DNA of 64,000 nucleotides from Prorocentrum cordatum (lineage: Eukaryota > Sar > Dinophyceae > Prorocentrales > Prorocentraceae): positions 62,001 to 126,000 of the forward strand of contig CAUYUJ010017639.1 in NCBI GenBank assembly GCA_963575745.1, given 5' to 3'. The stretch's first letter is position 1. Each line of letters begins with the position of its first letter. Of the stretch, positions 48,520-60,336 are shown piece after piece. Under the pieces are notes generated by a model. That model did not search any database. It worked only from the letters and a program-made list of their open reading frames with translations, and was not told where the DNA came from. The translations under genes were made by a program, and so were the position numbers.

Positions 48520-50946
48520 GCCAAGTAGGAGCATCATGTCGGTGGCGATATGCACTATAACGCTAATCAGTGGCCCTGCATGGAGATGAAGGCGCGGTCG
48601 ATGAAGGAGCATGTTCGGTGGCGTTTCGAGTAGTGGGTAGGGTACTCGCTGCAGATCCCCACCATGTGCTGGGAGAAAAAAGGGAGCGCCAGAAACCCTG
48701 TGCATGGTTGCCCCGGTGCCAGACCGAACGGCTATTACCCGTCGGCGGCCCAGGCACTGTGGCCCCCGTCGGCGGAGAAGATTTTCGGAGCTGCTGGAGG
48801 AAGCGCTGCTGGATTGCTCAGAACTGAGGTGCGCCCCAGCTCTGGCCGGAGAATCCCGGAGAGGCACGGGGCGGTGGAGGTGAGCGGGTTCGGTGTCTGC
48901 GATGCTGAAGTCGCCGAGCGCTACTAACAGGCGGTGGCGCTCGTCCGACTGCGCCCAGCGTGTCCCGGAGAGCCAGCAGTGTCGAATATACTCCAGGCAA
49001 CTGGGAGGGATGTCGTGGTTGTGGACGTTCAGAATGCGTAGATGTTGGTTCGTGTCGTCGTTGGTGATGGTGAGGGAGGCGACCCGTCCCTCGGCAAGGG
49101 CCCGAAACTCGAAGGTGGGCAGCCGCTGGGGCGGCAGCGATGCTACCGTGGCGTCCGACATCCATGGGATCAGGAACGCGATGCCACCGACACCGGGAGC
49201 GAAGAAGTCGCGGCACTCGCAAGGAAGCTGACGAAGTACGGCTCGGAGTGCAGGCTCCCGGCCGTGAACCTCTTGCAGGACGACGAGAAAGCGACGCTGC
49301 ATGAGCTTGACCAGGCGTGCAACCTTCTCTCGCCGCTTGTGGACCCGATGGCGCAAGAGCTCGTTGGCGCTCCAGGAAGCAATGCGTAGCCCTTCCTGTT
49401 TCGAGTCAGCACGGCCCTGTGTCGAGGACAAATCCCAGGGCCTCCAGACCAGGCTAGGAGGAAGACCAGGTCGTGGTGTCCACTTCGTTGGCAGGGGCGG
49501 AGGCCACGCGGAAGCGTTCGGTGGTCTGTCGTCGGTCTTGTTCGGCCACGTGGGCGTCGCAGTGTGGGCCCCAGACGAGTTTGGAGGGCTCGTGGAAGTC
49601 CTGCGGGACCACTTCGATGATGGGAGCCGCGCTGCAGCTGACGATCCACTCCAACAGGATGGACAGCAGCTTCTTCGCGTGCATCTCCCAGCGAATCTGG
49701 CGAGGTGCCTTGTCGGGCCCCACGTGGAGGGGGGCCCTGCGACCATCGAGTACGCTCTGTGAAGACCCTCCAGGCGCCACCAGGCAGACGAAGAGTTCTT
49801 GCCAGTGCCATGCCCCGTGTGCCGCCTGAGGCCTCGTCCCCCTTTGACACGGATGAAGAAGCGCTTCGTGGGGGCCGCGCCGCCGATGACCTCGACGTGC
49901 TCGGCCGGGACCGTCGAGCCCTGGATCCACTCCTTGATGGCTTCCTCCACGGCCGTGCCGGCGACCATGCTTGGGGACTTGGCGGAGAAGAGGAGCTTGT
50001 CAGCCTCCCGGTCGTACTCCGCCAACTTGGCCAGGTCAGCAGCAGGGAGCGCGTGCTCCGCCATAGCCAGGCTCTTGCGGATCTCCGCCACCTGCGTCCG
50101 AAGGCGGATATTCTCCTGGTCGGCCGCGTCCTGCCGTTGGCGTAGTTGGTGCAGCTCGGTGGAGTGCTGGGTGACGCGGCCCATGATCGGCTCCATGTAC
50201 GCGGACATGGCGTTAACCATCTCCGCCTGCGCCGCCGCCATGCACCGCTGGCAGACCCGGTCCACCTCCGAGATCGTCTCCGCCATCTGACCCCTGACGA
50301 GCGAGGCCATGTGGCGCTTGAACTCCTGGGCATGGTCGATGGCGCCTCCGTTGGGGCCGCTGGCGGGCCCGCCATCAGCAGGTGCAGCGCCGCCGCCGCC
50401 TGCCATCGAAGCCGCGGGGCCCCAGCCAGAGTCGCCGACCGGCATTGCACGCGCGGCCTCCTGCGAGGGGAACGTCGAGAACGCTTACAGGTCCCGCTCC
50501 ATCTGGGATCCACTGGTGCCCCGCGCTGCTGCCCAGGGGTCGTGCTACTGAAGGGCGTCGTGCTGGCCGCTGGCAGGTGCCCCCGTCCACGGAGGGGCCG
50601 CCGCCGGCCCTGCCACCGCAGGTGGGCGGTCCCAGGCGCCGCGACGATGACGTTCGAGCCCTGCGCGGCGGGGACGGCGATCTCCATCTGCATCGTCGCG
50701 GGCTCGGGAGCGGCGGGAGCGGACGCGAGAGGCGCGGTCCTCTCCGCCGCTGCGGCTGTGACGGGCCAAATCGTCGCCGTCAGGGCCACCGCTGCCAGAA
50801 GAATCAAAGCCATCCGGAATAAAAGAGTCGTGTCGAGCGAAGAAGATCGTGTATCGGTACGGAGTGCGGGCGCGCCCGCGAAAGTTGCTGAGGAGCGCGG
50901 GGGCTTTGAGCCCAGGCTGCGGGGCTTGAGCCAAATTGGCTGCGGA
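48520..50946 (-). pseudogene. 5' LINE fragment: coiled-coil ORF1-like region and AP-type endonuclease
   Basis: Minus-strand coding blocks in changing frames. From 50,445 to about 49,830 the frame encodes a coiled-coil ORF1-like region. An in-frame TAA at 50,485-50,487 interrupts otherwise continuous upstream coding. From about 49,830 to 49,460 the protein-like reading is in another frame. From about 49,400 to 48,880 the first frame resumes with an exonuclease-endonuclease-phosphatase fold: LRIASWSANELL, LQEVHG (49,261-49,278, metal-binding Glu), and GDFSIAD (48,895-48,915, where GDFN is usual). The endonuclease C-terminus is again frameshifted. RT is absent; the sequence passes into a minisatellite at about 48,510. 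The 5' end is a DinoSL relic. Inactive copy. Confidence 0.7.
50925..50946 (-). other. Full-length spliced-leader (DinoSL) relic at the LINE 5' end
   Basis: Minus strand, 20 of 22 positions match the DinoSL, with TTTGGCTCAAG intact; mismatches are at leader positions 5 and 11. It points toward the LINE ORF, about 110 nt before the first minus-strand ATG of that region (50,813). A second, more decayed leader-like string (CCGCAGCC then TGGGCTCAAAG) follows at about 50,905-50,925. Confidence 0.88.
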
Positions 50947-51030
50947 GGAGGAGGAGGAGGAGGAGGAGGAGGAGGAGGAGGAGGAGGAGGAGGGGAAGGA
51001 GGAGGAGGGGGAGGGGGAGGAGGAGCCCGC
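50941..51030. repeat. GGA microsatellite
   Basis: (GGA)n tract directly upstream of the LINE 5' end. Confidence 0.9.
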
Positions 51031-51300
51031 CGCGCCGTCCGCCTCGGCTCAGGGCCCGATGGGCGCGCTCGTTGTGCCTCCTGACCGTGCAGCGCTGACG
51101 CGCACGAGGCGCGGCCGCTGGCGCCCGACGAGCGGCGCCCGCGCTCTGGGCGCCCCTGGATGCCCTGGTCGGAGCAGGGGGCACTGGCCGACCAGCTGGG
51201 AGGGACCGGCGCCCCTGGCGCGCCCAGAGGGGCCCGCGGCCCTTGACGCGGCGCCCGATTGGCCGCGCGACCAACCGCGACTCAGCGGCAGCCAGACGGA
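51031..51300. other. No gene recognised
   Basis: GC-rich, open in many frames, no motif. Confidence 0.35.
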
Positions 51301-51304
51301 CTCC

Positions 51305-51715
51305 TCCTGCTCCTGCTGCTCCTCTCCCTCCTGCTCCCCCCTTTTCCTTCTCGTGCTCCTCCTCCTCCTCCTCCTCCTCCACCTCCTCCTCCTCTTCCTC
51401 CTCCTCCTCCTGTTTGTCCTCCTCCTTTTGCTCCTCATCTCTTTTCTCATAGCTCTCCTTTTTTTTCTCATCCTTCTTCTCTTTTTCCTCCTCCCCCTCC
51501 TCCTCCTCTCCCAGCTCCTCCTCCTCCTCCATCTCCTCCTCGTCCTTCTCCTCCTCCCCCTCCCCTCCTCCTCCTCCCCTCCTCCTCCTCCTCCTCTCTC
51601 CTCCTCCCCTCCTCCTCCTTCCTCCTCCTCCTCCTCCTCCTCCTCCTCCTCCTCCCCTTCCCCCTCCTCCTCCTCCTCCTCCTCCTCCTCCCCAGTCTCC
51701 TCCCCCTCCTCCAAC
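51305..51715. repeat. TCC-rich pyrimidine tract
   Basis: About 400 bp of (CTC)n with TTTTC and CCCC variants. The long conceptual ORFs on both strands are artefacts. Confidence 0.9.
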
Positions 51716-51719
51716 CACG

Positions 51720-52170
51720 ACCACGACGACGACCACGACGACGACGACGACGCATGGTTCCTGCGACACTGGCGGTGGCTGTGGCGCTGGCGCAGCCCTG
51801 GCGGCCTCCTTGACCTCTGGAGCCGCGCGGGCGGATGCCTGCTGCGCGGGGGCCCGGTCCTGCCACAGGGAGTCGACTGTCATTATCAAAGCCAGCTTCG
51901 TCATCATGGTCACCGACATCACCAACGCCATCATCGTCGTCACCACCATTGCTATCGCCATCATCATAACCATGTTCATAATAATCGTCATCACCACCAC
52001 CACCACCAGTACCATCATCATCACCACCAGCATGATAATCATGAGTCTTCCCATCATCATCACCAACATCATCGCCATCGTGCTCAGCACCATCAGCATC
52101 AACACCGCAAGCATCATTATCACCATCACCATCATCACCACCACCATCAGAAGCCGTTTCGTCGAATTCA
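51720..52170. repeat. CGA then ATC/ACC trinucleotide-rich region
   Basis: (ACGACG) at 51,718-51,752. From about 51,870 there are CATCATC/CACCACC runs like those in the 28.9-31.1 kb palindrome. Confidence 0.8.
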
Positions 52171-53190
52171 GCATCATCGCATTAATCATATCATCCTTAT
52201 CGTAATCGCAGCCGCCATGATCATCCTGATCATCACTACCATCATGATCACCACCGTCGCAATCACCATCGTCATTGTCATCGACATCGTAATCGAAACC
52301 CACATAATTCCATCAACCGGCAACCATCCACTATCGATCGCCCTTCTCGCGTCGTCCGTGTGGTCCTGATCCTTCCCATCCTCCGACGTCCTCCCTCCTC
52401 CCTCCCCTTCCTCCTCCCCTTTCTTCCCCTGCCTACCGCAGCGCTTCGCAGCGATCCCACTCCGAGGCCGCGCCGCGCAGCGCACCCGCACGCGCGCAGG
52501 AGACGCGCCCCCTGCAGGCACCTCCGAAGACGTTTCCACACACGCACAGCGGCGGCCGTCGGTCCGCTGAACAAAAAAATGGCCGGGCATGAGATCGTGG
52601 AATCGGGTCGACAGACAGGAGCCGCAGGATCGGAGGTGCAACCAAGACCGCCAGCAAGAGGGGGGAGGTCGTAATCATCGCGAGGAGAACGGTATGGGCC
52701 TCTGGCCCTGCTAGTTACTCCACTACGGCCGTCGCTACCTTCTCCAGCTTCAGGCAGGCCGACCTCGCCGTTGTGAGTGTCGTTCGCGCTTCGCTCTGCG
52801 ACATCTGGGCGAACGGCGCGTCGAATAGAGCTTCGCGCTGAAGCGCGCCAGGGAAGAATATATTAGCCCCGGGCTGGCCCTGCGCGGCTGCGAGGTTGCG
52901 CATTTGCTCGAACGCGCAGTCCTTTTGCAGCAAGTTGTAAGACCAGAAAGTTAAGGCTTGGTGTGACTGCTGATTTCCGAGTTTTTGTTGATAGCGCCCA
53001 CAGTAGACAGTCAGGTTCTAGGTCTTGGCGCGGATCTGGATTGTTCACTTCGGCACGTCCATGGCCAGGTTCATGCGTTGAGGGCCCCAGGTCCCCCTTT
53101 CGGCCGTTGAGAATCAACCATGCGTTCAGTCTCACGAGACGCACGCGGATGCCCTCCCGAAGTGCGCCACCAGGTGGCGCGGCAGGCACC
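52171..53190. other. No gene recognised
   Basis: Declining ATC content, then mixed GC-rich sequence. Minus frames near 52,715-53,405 are open but overlap the start of the 18-bp array. Confidence 0.35.
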
Positions 53191-53194
53191 CGCG

Positions 53195-54510
53195 ACCCAG
53201 CGTGTTTTGGTTGCCGAGCGCTTCCTCGCAGCCCAGCGACTTCTCGCGGCGCAGGGTGTTCTGGCGGCCCACGGCGCGCTCGCAGCCCACCAGCCCCTAA
53301 TGTCGCGGCCCCGCGTAATCTTAGACCGGCGCTTCCTCGGCATGCCAACGCGCTCTCGTAGCCCAGCGCCTCCTCGTGGCCCAACGTGTTCTGGCGACCC
53401 AGCACGCTCTCGGAGCCCAGCGCCTTCTCGTAACCCAGCGCGTCCTAGAAGCCCCGCGCCTTCGCCGTTGCCAGCCGCGCCGCCGTGGCCCAGCGCTTTA
53501 CGCGCTGTCGCGGCCCAGCGCCTTCTCGTGGCCCAGTGCCGTCTAGTGGCCCAGCGCGCTCTGGTAGCTGTTCGTGTAGCCCGGCGCCTTCTCGCGGTCC
53601 TACGCGTTCTCGTGGCCCGGCGTGTTCTGGCGACCCAGCGTCTTCAAGCAGCCTAGGGCCGTCTCGTGGCACTGCGTCTTCTGGTAGCCTGGCGCCTTCT
53701 CGTGGCCCACCGTGCTCTCGTGGCCCAGAGTGGTCGGGTAGCCCAGCGCGTTCTTGTGGCCTGGCCCGCTGACGCGGCCCAGCGAGTTCTGGCGGCCCAG
53801 CGCCTTCTCGCAGCCCAGGACCGCCCCGTGGCCCAGCGCGCCGTGGTGTCTCAGCGCCTTTTCGTAGCCTGTGGCCGCCTTGTGGCCCAGCGTGTTTTCC
53901 TGGCTCGGCGCCTCGTCGTGGCCCGGCGCCTTCTCGCGGTTTTCGGTGTTCTGGTAGCCTGGCGCCCTCGCGTAGCCCAGCCACTTCTCTCGGCCCAGGG
54001 TGATTGAGCGCCCGAGAGCCTTGTAGTAGCCCAGCGCCGTCTCGTGGCCCTGTGCGCCATAGTAAACCGTAGCAGCGATTCGCGATGGTCGAGCGCCAGG
54101 CGAGGAAAACCTCGCGCGCATGCGCGGCCAGCGCACGGGCGTCGGGCCCCCTTGTTCGCCCAGCGTCTTCTAGTGGCATGGCGTGTTCTGGCAGCCCGGT
54201 GCCTTCTCGCAGCCCAACGCCATAACGTGGCCCAGCGTCCTAGATACCCAAAGCCTTCGCGTAGCCCAGCGCCGTCCCATGGCCCAGCATGTCCTCGTGG
54301 CCCAGCACCTTCTAATGGCCCAGCGCGCTTTCGTTGCCCAGCGATTTCTCGTTTCCCAAACGCCTTCTCGTGGCCCAAGGCGTTACTGGTAACCTGTCGC
54401 CTTCTCGAAGCCCAGCGCCCTCTCGTGGCCCAGCGCGCTCGCGTAGCCCAGCGCCGTCTTGTGGCCCCGCATGTTCTTGTAGCCCGGCGCTCTTGTCAGC
54501 AGCAGGGCCT
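53195..54510. repeat. 18-bp minisatellite array
   Basis: Consensus GTRGCCCAGCGCSTTCTC, period 18 bp, roughly 65-70 diverged units, interrupted at about 54,060-54,160 by a non-repeat segment. Because 18 is a multiple of three, several frames on both strands stay open and show hexapeptide periodicity (for example LVAQRL on plus, LGHEKA on minus). Nothing shows which, if any, is translated. Confidence 0.92.
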
Positions 54511-55500
54511 GTCACACCGTGCTTTTCAGGTTCAGTTTCGCCGACGCGGTCCTCGGGCAGAACCTTGGACCCGTCCGCCGATACGCCCAAATATACAGGG
54601 ACGGCGCGTACCTAATCAGCGCGCGGTCGACGACAAGCGCCAGGAGGGCCTAGGGGGCATTCGAAGCCGCTCGACGTTGCTCGATGCCGAGAAGAGAGGC
54701 GTAGGCGCACACCTGGTCATCTTTAAAGTCGGCGCCGCCGATGGGGCCAGCAACGTCGACGACTGTGTACCCGTGCTCGACGAGCCTCTCGGTCAAGCGC
54801 ACGTCGGGGGGCGGCCTCGTCCTGCGAAGGCCGCCGCGTGGCCGCCTCGAGAGCCTCCCGGCGTCGGTGCCGCGCTGCTCGGCGGGCCGCGGTTGCGCCG
54901 AGCTCGGCCGCCTGGCCCTCCTCGAGCAGTGGGGCCGCCCTGACGCCGGGCAGTCCCCCGGAGCCCAGGCGGCGGCAGGGGCACTGGGGCCTCGGGGGCC
55001 CCCGCCGCTCCACAGCCACCGCACCCACGCCACGGCAGCGCCGCCTCTGACCGCGGACGCGGTGGAGGGACCGGCGCCGGCCCGCCAGGCGCGCGGCGTG
55101 TCGTCGGCGCCGTCATGGACATCAACCTGTGATTGACAAATCCGTGGGGGGCGCGCGTTGAAAGAGATAATTCCCCTGCTCGGGCGAATCGCGGGGTGGC
55201 GCCCGCCAGACTGAAAATCAACGGGGCGGCGCTGGTGATTCGCGCCGACGCCCAGCCGCCAACGAGGGGCAAGGGGGGGGGGGTTGGAGGCAAGGGCGAG
55301 CCAGGGCGCCCCTCTTTCTGTTGAACCGATGCGGGCCTATGAGCAAGGCGGGCTGGACGAAAGTGGGGTGAAGCAAAGGGGGGATTTGCCAAGCGTCTCC
55401 TGGCGCCTCCTGGCGCCGAAAGCGGCCATGCGTCGAGGACTGGCCCTTCAGCGGGGCTGCGCGCAGCAAGTTTTGCAACCCCCCCTTTCCTTCCCCAGCC
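54511..55500. other. No gene clearly supported
   Basis: A minus frame at about 54,655-54,820 reads a protein-like string (LTERLVEHGYTVVDVAG, then GGADFKDDQ) ending at a stop near 54,650, upstream of which it becomes GC-rich and Arg/Pro-rich. A short coding remnant is possible, but I recognise no family. Confidence 0.25.
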
Positions 55501-55504
55501 GTTC

Positions 55505-56025
55505 GTCCTCCTCCTCCTCCTCCTCCTCCTCCTCCTCCTCCTCCTCCTCCTCCACCGTCTCCTCCTCCTCCTCCTCCTCCTCCTCCTCCACCGTCTCCTC
55601 CTCCTCCTCGTCGTCGTCCTCCTCCTCATCCTCCTCCTCCCCCTCCTCCTCCTTCTCCTCCTACTCCTCCCACTCCCTCTCCCTCTCTTCCTCCTCTTCC
55701 TCGTCCTCCTCCTTCTCCTCCTTCTCCTCCCTCCCCCTCCTCTCTCCTCCTCCCCCCTGGCGCGCGTGATAAAAAAAAGTATCGCGACGCGCGGGGTCTA
55801 TTCATGAGCCCCAAGGGGCGGTCCCCCCGGGGTCCGGTCATTTATAAATCACACGCTGACATTATCATCCTTCTTCCTCCCCTCTCCCTCCCCTCACACC
55901 ATCTCCCATCCAGCATCCCCCCTCCTACCTCATCCTCATCCTTTTCCTCCCTCCTCCCTCCTCCCTCTGTCCCCTCCCCCCTCCCTCCTCCTCATCCTCC
56001 TCCCCCCCCCCTCTCTTCCCTCTAG
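55505..56025. repeat. TCC-rich pyrimidine tracts
   Basis: (CTC)n at 55,507-55,745 and CT-rich sequence at 55,865-56,020, separated by a short unique piece. Confidence 0.88.
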
Positions 56026-56029
56026 AAGT

Positions 56030-57030
56030 CTTCAGGGAAGTGTGCCGCGCGAGGCGCGAGGCACACGTCGCTCTCGCGCCCTCGCGCCCGCCACGCCTCA
56101 CGTGGAGAGAGGACGGCTCCGCGGCCCTGGTCGCGAAGCGTGGTCGGCGCCTGGTCCCTGCAAGGTGACCCGACTCCAGCGGGCCCGTGCCGCGACGACC
56201 CCGGCAGCGGCTCTTCTGTTCTTGCACGCTTCATCGCCTCGGGATGCTCTCTCTCTCCGGCAGCTGCGCCTCGCCGAGAGCGTTCCCAGGGTGCCCAGAT
56301 TGGGCGTCGCTGAAGGGGGGCAATCCGGGGGGGGGGGGGGGAAAGGTGCACTCCTCGGGTCCGGAAGGCCCCCTTTTTGGCCCCAAAGGGGCCCTGAACG
56401 GCTCCTTTTTCTGCAGGCCTCGCTGCCACCCATGTACGGACAACCTGTATAAGGACGCGCAATAAGGAGGGCCTTGGAAAGTCATGGCGGCACTTTGCGA
56501 GCGGGGCGCGACCAGCGAAAGCGGCCAAGGATGGGCCAAAGGGGAAGGATGCAAGGGTGAACTTGGAAAGTTGTTTATCCTGACTGTGCGGGTTGATGCA
56601 TCGCCTTCCATCACGCGACGCCCAAGTTTTCTTGCAGCTGTGCCTCGCCGAGCGCGTTCCCAAGGTGCCCGAGTCGTCCGGACCGCCGCCGGAGGCTCGG
56701 GTTTGGGTCCCAAGACCGCTCGGCAGGCTCGTGACGTGACGATGCCGGCCGTGGTCTCTGGCACCGCATGGAACCTCGAACGCTCGCGGCGGGGTCGCCG
56801 CTGCGTCGACACGGCGCGAGCCTGCTGTAGCCTCACGTCCTTGCGCAGTGCAGAGATCACGGCGGCAGGCTTTCGCCGGCTCTCGGGCTCCGGAGGGGGG
56901 CCTCGAGCTGCGGGGGCCGTCGGAGAACGGCCTGGAGCGAAGGCTGGCGGCGCACACAGGCGGGAAGGCGCGAGCGGGGCGGCCTTCTCTCAGAGGGCTG
57001 GCAGGGCTTGTGAGAAGGCAGGCGGCTATT
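56030..57030. other. Dispersed-repeat region without a gene
   Basis: Contains two related segments near 56,257 and 56,637 (CGCCTCGCCGAG then GCGTTCCCA(G/A)GGTGCCC). A further segment near 56,778-56,825 (CGGCGGGGTCGCCG) recurs at 57,905-57,950. No ORF with a domain. Confidence 0.5.
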
Positions 57031-57262
57031 GTTTGGAAGCCCTCGCGACTTCTGAGGAGCCGTATTGCACTAATCCAGGCGCTCCTAAAAAGGCCTCAGC
57101 CTTCTAAGAAGCCCCACGGCCTTCTTAGAAGGCCGCGGCAAGCAGCTTCTTGTTGGAAGCCCTCGCGACTTCTGAGGAGCCGTAATGCGTACAATAATAC
57201 AGGCGCTTCTAAGAAGGCCTCCGCCTTCTAAGAAGCCGCCCGCCGTCTCAGAAGGCCGCCGC
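57031..57262. repeat. 120-bp tandem duplication with AGAAGG/CCTTCT palindromes
   Basis: 57,031-57,150 and 57,151-57,262 share GAAGCCCTCGCGACTTCTGA and following sequence. Each contains CCTTCTNAGAAGG palindromes. Confidence 0.88.
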
Positions 57263-58084
57263 CCCCCCCCCCCCCTTCGCGCCATCCTCTTGCACAAGCA
57301 TCCATGCATAAACAAGCGAGGGTGGGAGGGTAGGAATCGGCTGTCCTTCGCGGGGTGCCAGGGGGATGGATCGCGTTGGGGAGTGGTCTCGGTGTGCGTC
57401 CCTGAGATCCGACGTTGCGAACAAACATTCAACATAGCAGAAAATCACGATCGGGGCCCTAGACCCCATCTGTCCGCGCCATTTTTCAAGCCGCATCGAA
57501 CTGCCGCGGTCCCAGAGTCCGAAACTGGACGAAAACGCCGGGTGAAACAATGACAACGACCGGATCTCAGGGTGGGGGGGTGGGGGGCGGGGCATCCTGG
57601 GGAGGGGGTATGCCGGAAGGGGGGTAGGAACCCGCCGATCTTTGCGGTGCACTCGGGAGCTGCATCGCGCTAGGGGGTGGGCGCTTGGAGCGCCTGGGGG
57701 GGAGGGGGGGGGGCAGAGAGGGCCGTCGGGCGGGATGGCGTCGGGGAGGGGGGCAGAGCTTGTCAAACAATTTTGAGCACCGCGGGTTCGTGTCGCGCCA
57801 CCCCTGGCGCTGGCTCCTGACACCGCGCGGATCGTTTCAACCTCGAACGATCGGCCGTGTCCGAAACGTCAGATCGTCGCGGGTGGCGTTCCACGTTGAA
57901 CGCTGGCGGCGGGGTCGCCGCCTGTCGACACGACGCGAGCCTTCCGTATCCACCAACTGCCCCGACCCTGGCCGGGTCCATCCTGGGCCCACGATCGGTG
58001 GACAGGCCCCCCACCTAGAGCTAAAGAAAGAACAGGTATCGTGTGTGTGCGAGAGATAGGGGGAGCGAGGGAGGATCGGACCTC

Positions 58085-58085
<1 letters not shown>
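57263..58085. other. Dispersed-repeat region without a gene
   Basis: C- and G-runs and two related GGGTAGGAAYC-containing segments (about 57,330 and 57,625). No recognisable gene. Confidence 0.4.

Positions 58086-58115
<30 letters not shown>
58086..58115. repeat. CA microsatellite
   Basis: (CA)n, about 14 units. Confidence 0.9.
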
Positions 58116-58117
<2 letters not shown>

Positions 58118-58504
58118 GCACAGACATGAGGAAGCACTTGCGCGTTCCAATCAAGAGCCCACCTGGGCGCCAGCAGCGCGTTCCGCACCCGTCCACACTA
58201 TTACTTTACACCTCGGTCCGCGCCAGACTCTGCCGGACCTCAGGGGGCCCCCTGGGGGTCTCCAGCGGCCTCCAAGGTCTCAGAGGTCTCGACATGTTCC
58301 TGGATGCCTCTGGGATCCGGAAGCCTCCAGCTTCAAGCTAGAAAATGGTAAAGCATGTGTTCCCTACCCGCGTTGGTTTGGTCTCCGTTTTGAGACGGGC
58401 GCCTGTTGCCCCTCCTCCTCCTGGTCCTCCTCCTCATCCTCCTCCCCCTCCGCTTCCTCTTCGTTTTTTCCTCGTATGGGTAACGTAAGTACTCGACACC
58501 TTCC

Positions 58505-58645
58505 CCACGCACACAAACACAAGCACAAACACAAGCACAAGCACAAACAAAAGCACACACACACGGACACAGACACAGACACAGACACAGACACAGACAC
58601 GATCACGAGCGCAAACACACACACACACATACACACACCACGCAC
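58505..58645. repeat. CA-rich hexanucleotide repeats
   Basis: ACAAGCACAAAC then ACAGACACAGAC then ACACAC runs. Confidence 0.88.
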
Positions 58646-58859
58646 ACAATTCTCGACGCCCCTGGGCTACATGCTCACCCCTCCCGTAGTCTCCTGGGGG
58701 CCCCAACACCTCCCTGGCGCTCTATACTGCGTCCACGGTGTCCTGGACAGGCCGCCAAGGCCGCCCCAATGGCCAAATATCGCTTGCTCGAAGGCCCGCC
58801 CAAGAGACACTAAGAATCGCTCCAATGGTCTCAAGAGGCCACCAAGAGGTCCACATTTT

Positions 58860-59225
58860 CCCCTATATACACCCCATGATGCCCTCCAGAGGCCTTCGAG
58901 GATTCAGCCAAACACACTAATTGTCTGTGAGTTGTCTCATGTTTTTTGCATTCCACGCTCTTCGGTCGAAGATCTACCAATTTGCGAGGGCTCCTAGACA
59001 ACAAAGGACGGCCCCGAGAGAGCCAAGCTGGCTCAACAAGGCCTCTGGAGGGGTCTTAGACGAACTAAGACGGCCCAACACGGCCTTACGACGGCCCGAG
59101 ACACGCCCAGATGGCTAAGAGGGCCCCTAGAAGCCCAAGACGGCCCCGAGACGATGCAAGAGGGCCCCAAGTGAGCCCCAAGACTGCCCCACAGGAACCC
59201 AAGACAGCCCCTAGACGGCCCCAAC
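58860..59225. repeat. Degenerate GGCCCNAGACGGCCC-type repeat
   Basis: Recurring AAGACGGCCCCGAGACG-like words over about 200 bp (59,005-59,220). The reverse-complement words (TTGGGCCGTCTTGG) occur at 42,060-42,240. Confidence 0.6.
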
Positions 59226-59669
59226 AAGGGTAATCAAGAAGTGAAGACGAGAGGCGTCACCCATGCGACGGTTTTCTAGGCGGAGTTTCAAGAAGTCGGC
59301 ACAGAGTGCTCCGTCGGCGCGGTGGCGGATTCGCCGCAGGCACCTGGTTACCCGAAAACTCCGATCCTCGATCCTCGAGTGCGAGGAAGGGATCCACCAC
59401 CTTAGGAACCGATGTCCTGGGACCCGAGGGGGCGGCGGGCGATGTGGATATAGCATGGCCCCATTGTGTCCGAAAATATCCACATCCGCTGCTTACCGAG
59501 GCCCAGGAAGATCGGCTCCCTGGGCGATATTTGCGTAAGTCGCAGCCTCGGGTCGAGCCCGCCCGCACGTCCAGCCCAGCCAGGGTCGGTGCGCGATGGA
59601 TGGCGGCCCCCAGGAGGTCCTGCGCCTGCGGGCGCCAGTTGCACCACGCGTTCTGCCCGTCGCCATCCT

Positions 59670-59780
59670 CGGGGCAGGGCGGGGGGAGGGGGGGGCGGAG
59701 GAAGGAGGGGGGATGGGAGGGGGGAGGAGGGAGGAGGGGAGAGGGAAGAGGATGAGGAGGATGAGGAGGGGTACGAGGAG
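59670..59780. repeat. GGA/GGGGA purine tract
   Basis: Purine-only tract of about 110 bp. Confidence 0.85.
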
Positions 59781-60336
59781 GAAGAAACCTCGGGCCCGGG
59801 AGCTTGTGGCAGTGCGCCAGCCCCAGGGGGCAAGCCACGACCGAAACTTTTCTTATTAACCCATTACATCCCTACGCCCTCTGACATGCCTTGTATCTCC
59901 GGACATTTACACTGTAGACCCATTACATGTTGTTTCTTTCTCTCACGCAGTGTCACGCAGCACCATCCCGTATTTCAACGTACGGCGCACCGTTTGCTAG
60001 GCCTTACGGCCAAGCGCCACGACCTCAACGACTACGTCGGACGCCCAGACCTCCAATCTCCCACGGCCTCACATATTCGACAACGCCGTCTTACGTGCAC
60101 CGATTGACTGCCACGACGCCGACTACATCCCAAACCCCTGCCTGGTATCGCAGGTAACGGAGAAAGCGAGCAGCATCTCGAGCGCTACTAAGAGTAGCCT
60201 CAGCTAGAAGGCTACTAGACCAATCGACACACGAACGCTACTAGACCAATCGACACACGACCACGTACAAGAGGCACAACACCTTTTCAACCAGCACCAT
60301 CATGCACACCAACCAACACGTCCCACAACCACAGAG

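Noticed and set aside
50936-52369. Long overlapping ORFs on both strands (up to about 500 codons)
   Set aside because: They are translations of GGA, TCC and ATC repeats.
59015-59036. AGCCAAGCTGGCTCAA as another spliced-leader relic
   Set aside because: Only about 13 of 22 positions match, and it lies in a repeat built of GGCCC/AAGACGG words.
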